DNA of 64,000 nucleotides from JBMDXB01 sp048594885 (lineage in GTDB: Bacteria; Acidobacteriota; Vicinamibacteria; Vicinamibacterales; 2-12-FULL-66-21): NCBI GenBank assembly GCA_048594885.1, contig JBMDXB010000047.1, positions 77,290 to 141,289 on the forward strand, written 5' to 3'. Position numbers and translations under genes: made by a program. This document shows, piece by piece, positions 39,444 through 48,982 of this stretch. The stretch's first letter is position 1, and every line of letters starts with the position of its first letter. Below the pieces are notes generated by a model. That model was not told the DNA's origin and made no database searches. It saw only the letters and a list, made by a program, of their open reading frames with translations.

Positions 39444-42323
39444 TCAGAACGAGACCTTCAACGTGACCTGCCCCGCGCGCGGCGCCTGCGTCAGGCGCCG
39501 CGTAAACGTCGACGGCTGGCCTTCGACGAGCGTCGGCGCGTTGAAGAAGAGGTCGTCGCCGCGATTGAGGATGTTAAATCCCTGGACGGCGCCCTCGAAG
39601 GCATACGTGCGCCAGCGGAACCGCTTGCCGAGCCGGAGGTTCAGCTCGCTGAGCGCCGGAGCGGTGAACTGTCCCTCGTCGCGTGTGGAGTAGTAGAAAC
39701 GCGTTCGCGTAGCCAGCGGATTGGCGACCACGCGCCCATTCGACAACGTGACGGTGGCCGGATGCGTGACCTGGCTCTGCGGAATCAGCGTGAAGACCGG
39801 ACCGCTCCACTGCCCCATCTGATAGAGGTAGCTGAAGCCGACGGTGATGCCGTAGCGCGCCACGTGCGTCGCATTGAGCTTGAAGTTGTGCGGCGGCGTT
39901 CCCGTGTTCACGTAGCTCGCGGTGGTGTAACTGCTGATCTGGCTGCTCGCCGGGTTCACCGTGCGCAGCACGCCCTTGTTGTTCTCGAATGCGTCGGGCT
40001 GCAGGAAGCTGGCGGGATCGTTGCGATCCCACGTGCCGCGGATGCCGAGGTTGGCGTACGAGTAGCCGGCGAGGAATTGCAGGTTGTGAGAGAGCGACTT
40101 GTGCACCGTGAAGTCGACGCTCTTGTACACCAGCCAGTTCTCGCTGCCGTTGGTCACCTCGTAGATCTGGTTGAAGTTCACGTCCCGGTACCCGAGAAAC
40201 TGGCCGTTCTCGTAGATGCCGTTCGTGTCGAACGCGACCATCTTGTCGCGGTACTGGCGGTAGACGAACGTTACGTCCGCCACCAGCTTCCAGGGGAGCT
40301 GGCGGCTGTAGCCGGTCGTCAGTTCCTCCGTGCGCGGCTGCTTGAGATCCGGATCGACAGCTCCGCGGTTGGCGTTGGGCGTCGGCGCAGGGCGCTCGAG
40401 GACCGCGGGCGTCGTCAGCACCGTCTCGAACACGCCATCGGCATTCGCGTCGTACTCATCACGGAAGCCCTTCCTGAGGGAGCCCTCAGAGAACGCGAAA
40501 AGCAGGTTCGTGGAGTCGTACATCTTGTTGTAGGACGCCCGGACGACGTCCTTGCCGTCGCCCGTGACGCGATACGTCGCGCCGAGTCGCGGCCCGCCCT
40601 GCCAGGAGCTCTGAATCGGGTCGCCCCAGGTGTCGTAGGTCTGCGCCTTGTCGAGGCGGAGGCCGAGATTGACGACCCAGCGCTTGCCGGGGCGCCATGC
40701 GTCCTGCAGGTAGATGCCGTAGTTCTTCGCCGACTTGCCGACTCCTTCGAGCCTCACGGGATCTTCGTAGCGGCGATGGAAGGGCCGCGAGCCGGACGCC
40801 GGATTGCCAGGGACGAGCAGCACACGGTCCTCGAGCACGTATCCGTCGTTCGATGACGTGTTCACGAACGTGTATTCGTGAAGCGGTGTCGCGTTGAGGC
40901 CGGTCTTGAACTCGTGACTGCCGGCGAACTTCGGCAGGTAGTAGGTGAAGTCGAGATTCACGTTGGCGCGCCGCTGCTCGGAGCGATTCACGCTCTGGAC
41001 GTTTCCGGTGTTGGCGAGCGCCGCGCCTGATGGCACCGGACGGCCGCCGCTCAGCACGGTGGCGTTGTAGTAGACGACGTTGGGTCCCGTGCCCTGCGGC
41101 TTCACCTCGAACGGCTTGCTGTAGCGGCCCGCCTGCGCCGACATCGTCGCGCGCTTGCCGAAGACGCGGTTGTAGGTGACGCCGTACATCGGTCCGCCCG
41201 AGTACTGTCCGAGCGCGCGGGACTCCGTCCACGTGGGATCGTTGGCGTTGTTCCGCAGCAGCGTGCGGTTGTACTGATAGGTCGGCGTAATCTGATCGTT
41301 CGCCGTCATCTGATACGTGCCTTTGACGAGCAGTTGCTCGGTCGGCAGGAAGCGGTTGAACGGCTCGAAGGTGGGATCGAAGAGGCGCAGCCGCGAGATG
41401 TCATCCGCCTTGCGCGCGATGCCGAACTCCTGACTGAGATGCCGATACGAGCCGAAGTACCACAGCCGATCGCGCAGCACCGGCCCGCCGAGCGTGCTCG
41501 TGTACTGGTAAATCGTCTGGTCCGCAGGGCTGCCGCCAGGGATATTGGAGTCGTTGAGCCGCTTCGGCTGCAGGTCGGCGGTGAAGCCGCCCGACAGCGT
41601 GTTCGATCCGGAGCGCGTCACCATCATGAAGTTCGCGCCGACGGCCATGCGGCTCGACGCATCCATGCCCGTCGTGCTGACGCGGATGTCGGCGACCGCG
41701 TCGAGCGGAATCTGCGTGCCGCCAGCGGCGTTCTGCTGGACGTCGCTGATGTCGATGCCGTCGAGCACGAACAGGTTGCTCGACAGGCCGGCGCCGCGGC
41801 TCTCCAGCGTGCCGCCGGAACCGCCAAGTATCAGCACGCCCGGCACCATCTTGAGCGCATCCCACCAGTCGTGGCCGGGCGTCAGCGGCAGGTTGCGGAC
41901 GAACTCGCCGTCGATGTTCACGCGGTGATCCGTCTTCTCGGCCTCGAGCAGCGGCGCGTCCGCTGTGACCTGCACGGTCTCGTTGAGGCGTCCGATCTTC
42001 ATCTGCAGATCGATCGTCAGGTTCAGGCCGGCGCGGATGGTGATCGCCGGGCGCACCACCTTGGAGAATCCCGAGAGCTCGGCGGACAGCACGTAATCGC
42101 CGGGAGGCAGATTGACGACGCGGTAGAAGCCCTCGCCATCGGTGGTGGACGTGCGCGTCCCGAGCAGCGCCGGACTGACGACCGTCACGCTCACGCCAGG
42201 CAGCGCGCCGCCGGACTCATCGACGATGTAGCCCTTGATGGTGCCGAAATCCGCTTGCGCCCTGGCGGGGGACGCTGCCGCGAGACACAACACCGACAGC
42301 GCCGCTGCACGTATCTGCTTCAT
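39444..42323 (-). CDS. TonB-dependent receptor with carboxypeptidase-regulatory N-domain
   Basis: 959 residues; GGAG lies 8 nt before the ATG. Signal peptide AAALSVLCLAAASPARAQ, regulatory-like domain (IKGYIVDESGGALPGVSVTV, LPPGDYVLSAELSGFSKVVR), plug (~115-260, with LFVLDGIDISDVQQNAAGG), then a barrel ending RAGQVTLKVSF. It resembles the receptor at 31288-34113, and the two bracket the TlpA/DsbD genes. It lies downstream of a sigma/anti-sigma pair, which may control it, although the usual FecA-type N-terminal signalling domain is absent. Ligand unknown. Confidence 0.92.
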   Translation of the reverse strand: MKQIRAAALSVLCLAAASPARAQADFGTIKGYIVDESGGALPGVSVTVVSPALLGTRTSTTDGEGFYRVVNLPPGDYVLSAELSGFSKVVRPAITIRAGLNLTIDLQMKIGRLNETVQVTADAPLLEAEKTDHRVNIDGEFVRNLPLTPGHDWWDALKMVPGVLILGGSGGTLESRGAGLSSNLFVLDGIDISDVQQNAAGGTQIPLDAVADIRVSTTGMDASSRMAVGANFMMVTRSGSNTLSGGFTADLQPKRLNDSNIPGGSPADQTIYQYTSTLGGPVLRDRLWYFGSYRHLSQEFGIARKADDISRLRLFDPTFEPFNRFLPTEQLLVKGTYQMTANDQITPTYQYNRTLLRNNANDPTWTESRALGQYSGGPMYGVTYNRVFGKRATMSAQAGRYSKPFEVKPQGTGPNVVYYNATVLSGGRPVPSGAALANTGNVQSVNRSEQRRANVNLDFTYYLPKFAGSHEFKTGLNATPLHEYTFVNTSSNDGYVLEDRVLLVPGNPASGSRPFHRRYEDPVRLEGVGKSAKNYGIYLQDAWRPGKRWVVNLGLRLDKAQTYDTWGDPIQSSWQGGPRLGATYRVTGDGKDVVRASYNKMYDSTNLLFAFSEGSLRKGFRDEYDANADGVFETVLTTPAVLERPAPTPNANRGAVDPDLKQPRTEELTTGYSRQLPWKLVADVTFVYRQYRDKMVAFDTNGIYENGQFLGYRDVNFNQIYEVTNGSENWLVYKSVDFTVHKSLSHNLQFLAGYSYANLGIRGTWDRNDPASFLQPDAFENNKGVLRTVNPASSQISSYTTASYVNTGTPPHNFKLNATHVARYGITVGFSYLYQMGQWSGPVFTLIPQSQVTHPATVTLSNGRVVANPLATRTRFYYSTRDEGQFTAPALSELNLRLGKRFRWRTYAFEGAVQGFNILNRGDDLFFNAPTLVEGQPSTFTRRLTQAPRAGQVTLKVSF

Positions 42324-42354
42324 GGCGAGGCTCCAATCTCAGTGTTCGTTCGTC

Positions 42355-44004
42355 TCACCGCTCGTAGTCGAGCGGCACCGCCACCTCGAGCTCCAGCGGC
42401 TTCGGGTCCGCCGGCGCATCGCGTGACACGGCGATCGGGAACGTCACGGTTCGCGTTACGCGCTTGCACCATTGCTCGCGCAGCGAGCAGAAGAAGATGA
42501 CCGCGTCGGCCTTCACCGTATGGATGCCCGGGGCGACTCGCGCGCCGATCCTGAGGGCCGCCGTCTGCTCCGCGACGCCGATGATGCGTCCGGATGTGGC
42601 AATCTTCCGCGGCGCGATCGAGATGCCTGCAGGCGGCGTGAAGGCGAGGCTCGACGTCGTCTTCTCGTCGAGGTAGTAGCCGTCTTCGATGATCCAGCGG
42701 ATCGTGAAATTCAGGCGCGCGCCGGGACGCACCGCCACGTCGCCGAAGCGGCGTCGCCCGGCAGTCGCCGATGCGACGGCGGTCTCGAGTGTCGCGCCGG
42801 TGACGTCGGTGGCGGCAATCCGCCCGTCAGACGCGATCAGGAACGTCGCCGGCACCGCCGTCACGGCGTACGCCGTCCGCACGCGCCGCGTCACATCGTG
42901 AACGGACGGCCAGGTGATGCGCTCTTCCGTCACGGCAGCGGCCAGCTTCGCTGCGTCCGCCGCTTCGTCGATCGAGACGCTCACGACCTCGAAGCCATCC
43001 CGTCTGTGGCGGTCGTAGACGCGGTGCACGTTCGGCAGCTCGGCACGGCATGGAATGCACCACGTCGCCCAGAAATCGATCAGCACGACCTTACCGCGCA
43101 GCCCCGACAGCCGGCCAACGCCGGGAATCTCGAAATCAGGCGCGGCTTCACCTGCCTGCAACCGCTTCGCGGCGACGCGCGGCGGCACGTCCCTGTCGCT
43201 GTTCACAACCGCGAGGCTGGCGCCGCGCGGGTCGATCTCGCGCACTTCGTAGGTCACGCCGTCGACGTTGAACGGCTCGCGGACGGAGAACCCCTCGAGC
43301 GCACGATCGAAGCGGCCGTTCCCGTCACGGTCGACGAAGATTGTGTCGCCCTTGAACGCGCGCGCGGAATCAGGCGGCGAATCGTAGCGCCCGTCCGAGT
43401 TGTCGTCGACGAGCCCGACGCAGTAGGTCTTGCCCGCCAGCGTGACGTTGCCGGTCCGGTAGTAGTCGCGCCAGTAGACCAGGTCGGGCGGCACGTTGTT
43501 CCGATCGCGGCAGATCTTTCCGTAGACCATGAACCGCACACCGAGCGTGTCGGCGACGCCGTCCGCGTACGCCGCAGGCGCCTGGCCGATGAAGTGATAG
43601 TGAATCCAGACCTTCATCAACCGGGCGCGTTCCTCCGGCTGCACGGTCTTCTCTCGCAGCGCGGGCTTGGCATCGTCGGTCAGGTCGCCGTTCGCATTGG
43701 CATCGACGTACAACGTCGCCTGCTCGTCGGATTCGTCGAGCACGACAACGACGGGCAGCGGCCGGTCGCCGAATGACAGCACCACGTAGAGCGGTGGATT
43801 CGCGTAGACGGGCTCCTTCGTGACACCTGGCGGTTTGCGTGTGCTCATACGCGCGGTCTGCATGCGCGTGTAGCCGAACGTCTCGAGCGTGCCGTTGGTG
43901 TGATGCGCGGTGATCACGCGCGCGGGCGCCTGTGCGCCTGCTGGCGCCATCATCGAGGCGGCAAGGAGCACGAGCGACACGGTCTGGCGGAGAACGCGCG
44001 TCAT
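42355..44004 (-). CDS. TlpA-like thioredoxin protein with Ca-motif N-domain and DsbD-alpha-like C-domain
   Basis: 549 residues from ATG at 44004, overlapping the anti-sigma stop (ATGA). Signal peptide VSLVLLAASMMAPAGAQ. The N-terminal domain (~25-280) holds Asp/Asn-rich loops like calcium motifs (DANANGDLTDD, DDNSDGRYD, DRDGNGRFD). The thioredoxin domain follows (FEIPGVGRLSGLRGKVVLID, FWATWCIPCRAEL, CxxC ~315, cis-Pro loop AVTAVPATFLIASDG). The C-terminal part (~430-549) is a beta-sandwich with FFCSLREQWCKRV, similar in layout to the Cys pair of DsbD-alpha. It therefore carries two redox centres and may exchange electrons internally. First structural gene after the anti-sigma factor. Confidence 0.88.
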   Translation of the reverse strand: MTRVLRQTVSLVLLAASMMAPAGAQAPARVITAHHTNGTLETFGYTRMQTARMSTRKPPGVTKEPVYANPPLYVVLSFGDRPLPVVVVLDESDEQATLYVDANANGDLTDDAKPALREKTVQPEERARLMKVWIHYHFIGQAPAAYADGVADTLGVRFMVYGKICRDRNNVPPDLVYWRDYYRTGNVTLAGKTYCVGLVDDNSDGRYDSPPDSARAFKGDTIFVDRDGNGRFDRALEGFSVREPFNVDGVTYEVREIDPRGASLAVVNSDRDVPPRVAAKRLQAGEAAPDFEIPGVGRLSGLRGKVVLIDFWATWCIPCRAELPNVHRVYDRHRRDGFEVVSVSIDEAADAAKLAAAVTEERITWPSVHDVTRRVRTAYAVTAVPATFLIASDGRIAATDVTGATLETAVASATAGRRRFGDVAVRPGARLNFTIRWIIEDGYYLDEKTTSSLAFTPPAGISIAPRKIATSGRIIGVAEQTAALRIGARVAPGIHTVKADAVIFFCSLREQWCKRVTRTVTFPIAVSRDAPADPKPLELEVAVPLDYER

Positions 44005-45242
44005 CGCGTGGTGTCCGTGATCGCCTTGCGTGCACCAGGATCGACCCATGGCACCGGCGGCGGGTACTTCTCGCGTTCGACCTGCTCGAGCGCGACGTCG
44101 GCTGGCGTGGCCTCCACGACGCGTACGCCGCGCGCCATCAGCTCTCGCAGCGTATGGCGCTCGAACTCGTCGAACGGCGTCTCCTCGAAGTAGGTGGTGC
44201 GGGCGTCTTCGGTCTCGACGACGCCGTCCGCGAAATAGCGCCAGGTGCGCATCCGGTAGCGGCGGAAATCCCTCGCGCCGATGAAGTCCTCCTGCTTCAG
44301 GCGTACGAGCGGGCGGTATGCCTCGGGGAACCCCATGTCCGAGCGCACGCAATACAGATCCTGGCCGTTGGCGCCGCGGACACGTTCGAAGGTGCCGGCT
44401 CTCGCGGCCAGGCCCGAGACACGCGTGAGATAGTCCGCGAAGCTCTGTTGCTGCGTCTGCGGCATCGCCGACTGCTGGCGGCGATCCAGATAGGCGGACA
44501 GCGCGCGGCGGAGGTGCCCGGGCAGCGCGGGCAGCGACGCCTCGAGCTGCGCAGTCGACGGCCGCACGCGCACTTCGTCCGGCCGATCCGCGAGCCAGCT
44601 CACCATGCTGCCGTCCTCGCGCGTCCAGCTCGCCGAGAGGAGGCGATTGTCGGCATCGACCTGACGCGAGATGCGCGCCGACCGGCCCGCCGCGTCGTTC
44701 CGCTGCCACAACTCGCGGCGATAGCGGCCATCGCGGATGCCGCGGCGATTGCGGATCTCGGATTCGACGACCCAGTGCCTCACGGAATTCGGCCGTGACA
44801 TCCAGGCGCGTTCGCGCAGGATGTTCTCGCGCGCGATGCGCTGCACGGACGCGCCCGCGTCGGGCGGGAACACGACGGGCACAGCCAGCACGAGCAGCAC
44901 GGCCGCCGCGGCCAGCGCCGCGACACGCCAGCGGCCGAACCACGTGTGCAGGAACGATCGGCCGTCAGTCGCCGCCGGGCGCTCGACCGCAGCATCAATC
45001 GCCGCCTTCGTACGCTCCAGCGCCGCCGACGTCCACGCCGCATCCGCCTCGTCTTCGCTATCGAGCACGTCCGCCGCGCGATTCCGCGTCGCACGGAGCT
45101 CTTCCAGCAGCGTCACGCACCGCGCGCACGTCTGCGCGTGATGCAGCACGATCTCCACCGCCGCCGAAGGCAGCTCGTTGTCGAGCAGCGCTTCGAGCGT
45201 CAACGCATCAACGCACGGTCCGACGGTCAGATCCTCGTCCAT
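44001..45242 (-). CDS. Anti-sigma factor with zinc-finger (zf-HC2) and transmembrane helix
   Basis: 413 residues from ATG at 45242, overlapping the sigma gene by 35 nt. N-terminal anti-sigma zinc finger with HHAQTCARC (HxxxCxxC, ~34-42), a helical linker, one membrane helix (VAALAAAAVLLVLAVPVVFP, ~106-125) and a large periplasmic domain (~130-413). The zinc finger should hold the sigma factor, while the periplasmic part would sense the envelope signal. The sensor domain is unusually long; I do not recognise its family. Confidence 0.87.
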   Translation of the reverse strand: MDEDLTVGPCVDALTLEALLDNELPSAAVEIVLHHAQTCARCVTLLEELRATRNRAADVLDSEDEADAAWTSAALERTKAAIDAAVERPAATDGRSFLHTWFGRWRVAALAAAAVLLVLAVPVVFPPDAGASVQRIARENILRERAWMSRPNSVRHWVVESEIRNRRGIRDGRYRRELWQRNDAAGRSARISRQVDADNRLLSASWTREDGSMVSWLADRPDEVRVRPSTAQLEASLPALPGHLRRALSAYLDRRQQSAMPQTQQQSFADYLTRVSGLAARAGTFERVRGANGQDLYCVRSDMGFPEAYRPLVRLKQEDFIGARDFRRYRMRTWRYFADGVVETEDARTTYFEETPFDEFERHTLRELMARGVRVVEATPADVALEQVEREKYPPPVPWVDPGARKAITDTTR

Positions 45243-45771
45243 GATGCCGGATGGCCTCAGTGTCGTAATACTTCGCAAACGCCGCGCGGGCCCGCTGCAG
45301 CAGCACGCCGACGTAGCCCGCTTCGATGCCCGTGACTTCGGCGATCTCCCGATACGTGCAGCCTTCGGCGGCGAGCAGCATCACCTGCCGCATCCGCGGC
45401 GGCACTAGCCGAAGCGCGGCGAGAATCGCCTCCCTTCGCTCGACGCGCGGGTCGAACTCGACGATCCTCGGCGTCTGGCTCGAAAGGCGAGCTTCGCGAC
45501 GGCCGCTGCGGATGGAGGCGCGGGCGCGGTCGTTCGCGAGATTCGCCGCCACGCGAAAAAGCCACGCTCGGACGTCCGCCAATGGCTCGCCGCTCGACAA
45601 CTGCACGTGCAGCTTGAGGAACGTCTCCTGCAGGAGCTCTTCGGCGGCGTCGCGTGAACCCGTGACACGTTTCAGATACCGCAGGATGGCTGTCGCCTGC
45701 GCGGCGTAGATTTCGTCGAACCCCGCGCCGCCGCGACGCGGCGAACCGCCCGTGTCCTGATTTCGTGACAA
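45208..45771 (-). CDS. ECF RNA polymerase sigma factor
   Basis: 187 residues. Region 2: FDEIYAAQATAILRYLKRV, RDAAEELLQETFLKLHVQL, VRAWLFRVAANLANDRARAS. Region 4: LAALRLVPPRMRQVMLLAAE and YREIAEVTGIEAGYVGVLLQ, the -35 recognition helices. Directs polymerase to a regulon that probably begins with this operon. The assigned start is TTG at 45771; no stronger start was seen, so the first residues are uncertain. First gene of the nine-gene minus-strand run. Confidence 0.92.
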   Translation of the reverse strand: MSRNQDTGGSPRRGGAGFDEIYAAQATAILRYLKRVTGSRDAAEELLQETFLKLHVQLSSGEPLADVRAWLFRVAANLANDRARASIRSGRREARLSSQTPRIVEFDPRVERREAILAALRLVPPRMRQVMLLAAEGCTYREIAEVTGIEAGYVGVLLQRARAAFAKYYDTEAIRHHGRGSDRRTVR

Positions 45772-45850
45772 TTCCGTCGGAGATCCGGCGTGGAAAGACC
45801 TCTATCGGCTAAGACGCCGCCGGAGCCACGTTTCTAACACACGATGCGGC

Positions 45851-48574
45851 CTATTCGGCACGCAATGTGGTGAGCGGATCGACGCGTGTGGCGCGGCGGG
45901 CCGGGACGTATCCGGCAGCCAGCGCGACCGCGAGCAGCACGGTCGCCAGCGTGCCCACGACGACGGGATCGCCGGGATTGACCTGATAGAGAAGTTCCGT
46001 CAGATACCGCGTCAGTGGCCATGCGAGGAGCACACCCACGGCGATGCCGATGACACCGACCGCGAAGACGCGGCCGAGGATCAATCGAAGGATGTCCTGC
46101 CGCGCGGCGCCGAGCGCGATGCGGACGCCGATCTCCCGCATCCGCTGCTCCACCGCCTGCGACATCGCGGCGTAGACACCGACAGCGGCGACGAGGAGGC
46201 CGATGCCCGCGAACAGGGCCAGCAGCCAGGCGCTCATCCTCGTGCGCCACGTCGCGTCGCCGAGACGCTCGTCCATCGTGCGGATATCGATCAGCGGAAC
46301 GTCAGGATCGAGTGCCTGCAGCTCGCGGCGAAGCACCGGAACGAGCGTCGAGTGCGCGGCGCGGCTCCTGACGTAGATCAGGCCGAACGAGCGTGGCGAC
46401 TGGAGGAGCGGCAGGTAGACGTCCGCGCCGACGGACGTGTCGATCGCACCGTATCTGAGGTCGCCGACAACGCCGACGACCTCCGCGCCCTCGCGAAAGC
46501 CTCCCATGCCGACGCCAATCCGCCTGCCGATCGGGTCTTCGCCGCCCCACAACCTGCGCGCGGCGGTCTCATTGATGACGACGACCTTCGGCTGGCCGAT
46601 CCGATCGCGGTCCGTGAACACGCGGCCGCGCACGAGCGGAATGCCAAGCGTGCGGAAGTAGTCGGGAGAGGCCCAGAACGCGCCGACGAGCGGCTCCGTG
46701 CCTCGCGGCACCGGCGGCCGGCCGGGGAATGTCGCCAGCGTCGTATTGCACCCACCCGAGACGGGCGCGCAATTGCCAAACGCGACCGATTCGATCTCGG
46801 GCCAGGCGGCGAGCCGCGCCAGCAGTCGTTCGAGGACCTGCGCCGCGCGCGCCGGCTCGTACTGCGGCGGTGGTAGCGCGACGCGGGCGGTCAACAACGC
46901 CGACGGGTTGAACCCGAGCTCCACCGCCCGCAGGCGGAGCACGCTCTTCACCATCAGACCGCCGGAGGTCAGCAGCACGAGCGCCAGCGCCACCTGGCCG
47001 ACGACCAGCAGACTGCGCAGCCCCAGGGCGCGCGTGCCGTGTGCGAGCGAGCCGGAGGAATCGACCTTGATCGCCGTGGTCAGATCGCGGCGGGCCGTGC
47101 GCACTGCCGGAATGAGCCCGAAGAACAGCGCGGCGCCGAGCGCGACCGCGCCGGTGTAGATCATGACGGATGCGTCGGCGCCAAGCTCGCCGAGTCCGAC
47201 GCGCGTGAGCCCCACCGTCGAACGGCTGCCCGGTACGACCATCTGGAGATCCGGCAGCAGTGCCGCGCCTGCCGACAACAGCCCGTACGCCACCAAAAGC
47301 CCGGCGGCCGCGCCGGCAGAAGCGAGCAGGACGCTCTCAGTCATGAGCTGCCGCACGATGCGCACGCGGCTGGCCCCGAGCGCGAGCCGGATGCCGACCT
47401 CGCGCTGACGGGCGAGGGCACGCGCGAACATCAGGTTCGCGAGGTTCGTGCACACGATGGCGAGCAGCGCCGCCACGGCGCCGAGCATGATGAACATCGA
47501 TCGGCGGATGATCGGATCCGTGCGGGCGTCGTGCAGCGGCACGGCCATCGCTCCCCAGCGCCCGAACGCCGCGGCGAACGAATCCGGGTACTGCCGATCG
47601 ACGACGTCGCCGAGGACGCGTGCGGCCGCCTGCGCCTGCTCCGCCGAGACATCCGCCTTGCGGCGCGCGACGAGCGTGTACGAATGGCTCTGGGCCCCGC
47701 CGAGATCGTCGGCCGGCAGCGTCATGAGCGGTACCCACACGTCCGCCTCGCCCGAGAGTCCGCGGAACCCCCGCGGCAGCACGCCGACGATCGTGTGAGC
47801 CGTGCCATTCAGGCCCATGGTGCGGCCCACCATCGCGGGATCGGCGCCGAAGCTCCGGCTCCAGAATCCGTGGCCGAGGAGGACGAGCGGCGCCGATCCG
47901 GGCGCGCGCGCTTCGTCGGCGGTGAACGTGCGGCCCGTCTGGGCCGCGACACCAAGCACATCGAAGTACGAGACGTCGACGAGCTCACCGGCCAGCCGCT
48001 CGGGCGTTCCGGTCCCCGTCAGGTTCCACGTGCCGGGACGGAACAGCGCGGTGGACTCGAAGACGCGCTGGTGATGCTGCAGCACCTGGTATTTCGGATA
48101 CGACCAGACGCCAGGCCGGTGCGTGCCCGGCGCGTCCCGCTGCGGGATGAGCGTGTGGACGAGCATCAGCCGATCCGGCTCGCTGAACGGCAGCGGCTTG
48201 AGCAGCACGGCGTGGATCAGCGAGAAGATCGCCACGTTGGCGCCGATGCCCAGTGCGAGCATGATGACCACCATCGCCGTGAGCATCGGCTGCTTGCGCA
48301 GCGACCGCGTCGCGTATCCCAGATCCTGTCGCAGCGCGCTCATCGTCGTTCTCCCGCCGGGCGCATGGGCCGGCTCCTCGTCGCGATTGAGCAGCCTCGC
48401 GATCGTGATGCTGAACACCTGACGCCAATGCCACCACGCGGCGGCCGGTCCGCCGTGGCGCTCCGCGATTGGCCCGAACATCTCTTCGAGATCGCCGGCG
48501 ATCGTCTCGGCGTCCTCCTCGGCCAGCGTCAGCCGCAGGAGCGCTTCAGAGAGGCGCGGGGGCTTCGCTCGCAT
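45851..48574 (-). CDS. ADOP/MacB-FtsX family permease
   Basis: 907 residues. An extra cytosolic N-terminal segment (EALLRLTLAEEDAETIAGDL, AAAWWHWRQVFSITIARLL) precedes the MacB core (LGYATRSLRKQPMLTAMVVI, NVAIFSLIHAVLLKPLPF). The FtsX blocks are present (NLANLMFARALARQREVGIR, LALGASRVRIVRQLMTESVL) and the protein ends VPARRATRVDPLTTLRAE. Starts 4 nt after the PadR stop, so the two are one transcript. Substrate unknown; no ATPase nearby. Confidence 0.93.
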   Translation of the reverse strand: MRAKPPRLSEALLRLTLAEEDAETIAGDLEEMFGPIAERHGGPAAAWWHWRQVFSITIARLLNRDEEPAHAPGGRTTMSALRQDLGYATRSLRKQPMLTAMVVIMLALGIGANVAIFSLIHAVLLKPLPFSEPDRLMLVHTLIPQRDAPGTHRPGVWSYPKYQVLQHHQRVFESTALFRPGTWNLTGTGTPERLAGELVDVSYFDVLGVAAQTGRTFTADEARAPGSAPLVLLGHGFWSRSFGADPAMVGRTMGLNGTAHTIVGVLPRGFRGLSGEADVWVPLMTLPADDLGGAQSHSYTLVARRKADVSAEQAQAAARVLGDVVDRQYPDSFAAAFGRWGAMAVPLHDARTDPIIRRSMFIMLGAVAALLAIVCTNLANLMFARALARQREVGIRLALGASRVRIVRQLMTESVLLASAGAAAGLLVAYGLLSAGAALLPDLQMVVPGSRSTVGLTRVGLGELGADASVMIYTGAVALGAALFFGLIPAVRTARRDLTTAIKVDSSGSLAHGTRALGLRSLLVVGQVALALVLLTSGGLMVKSVLRLRAVELGFNPSALLTARVALPPPQYEPARAAQVLERLLARLAAWPEIESVAFGNCAPVSGGCNTTLATFPGRPPVPRGTEPLVGAFWASPDYFRTLGIPLVRGRVFTDRDRIGQPKVVVINETAARRLWGGEDPIGRRIGVGMGGFREGAEVVGVVGDLRYGAIDTSVGADVYLPLLQSPRSFGLIYVRSRAAHSTLVPVLRRELQALDPDVPLIDIRTMDERLGDATWRTRMSAWLLALFAGIGLLVAAVGVYAAMSQAVEQRMREIGVRIALGAARQDILRLILGRVFAVGVIGIAVGVLLAWPLTRYLTELLYQVNPGDPVVVGTLATVLLAVALAAGYVPARRATRVDPLTTLRAE

Positions 48575-48578
48575 CGCG

Positions 48579-48911
48579 TCAGCCCTTCGCCGTTTTCAAC
48601 CGCGACGCCAGGCCACTGGCCATCAGGCGCAGCGACTCGTAGACGTGCGCCAGCGCGCGCTCGCCTGCCGGACGGATGGTGTAGAGGCGTTTGCGCTTCC
48701 CGCCGCGCTCCGGCGTCGGCTGGCCGAGGCGCGAGGCGACCAGGCCGCGTTTCTCGAGCCGGTTCAGCGCCGTGTAGAGCGCCCCGGCAGACACGCTGCG
48801 TCCGGTCCGCGTCTCGATTTGCTCGCGGATGGTCACGCCGTACGCGTCGGCGCCAAGGCGTACGAGCGCGAACAAGATGCGCTGCTCGAAGTCGCCTATG
48901 GTGTGCGGCAT
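48579..48911 (-). CDS. PadR-family transcriptional regulator
   Basis: 110 residues: GDFEQRILFALVRLGADAYG, VTIREQIETRTGRSVSAGAL, YTALNRLEKRGLVASRLGQP, KRLYTIRPAGERALAHVYES. This winged helix is the type that precedes permeases with the extra N-terminal segment. Probably represses itself and the permease behind it. A good sigma70 promoter lies 19 to 47 bp upstream. Confidence 0.92.
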   Translation of the reverse strand: MPHTIGDFEQRILFALVRLGADAYGVTIREQIETRTGRSVSAGALYTALNRLEKRGLVASRLGQPTPERGGKRKRLYTIRPAGERALAHVYESLRLMASGLASRLKTAKG

Positions 48912-48929
48912 GCGTTCAAATTCACCGAC

Positions 48930-48958
48930 ACTGTAGTTTTAATCGGCGGGTGTGTCAA
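48930..48958 (-). promoter_or_regulatory. Sigma70-like promoter of the PadR-ADOP operon
   Basis: On the minus strand TTGACA (48958-48953) and TACAGT (48935-48930) are separated by 17 bp. The -35 is a perfect consensus. A GACAC...GTGTC inverted pair (48927-48931 with 48952-48956) spans the element and could bind PadR. Confidence 0.6.
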
Positions 48959-48982
48959 CTTCGGAGATCTCGCCCTCACAGG

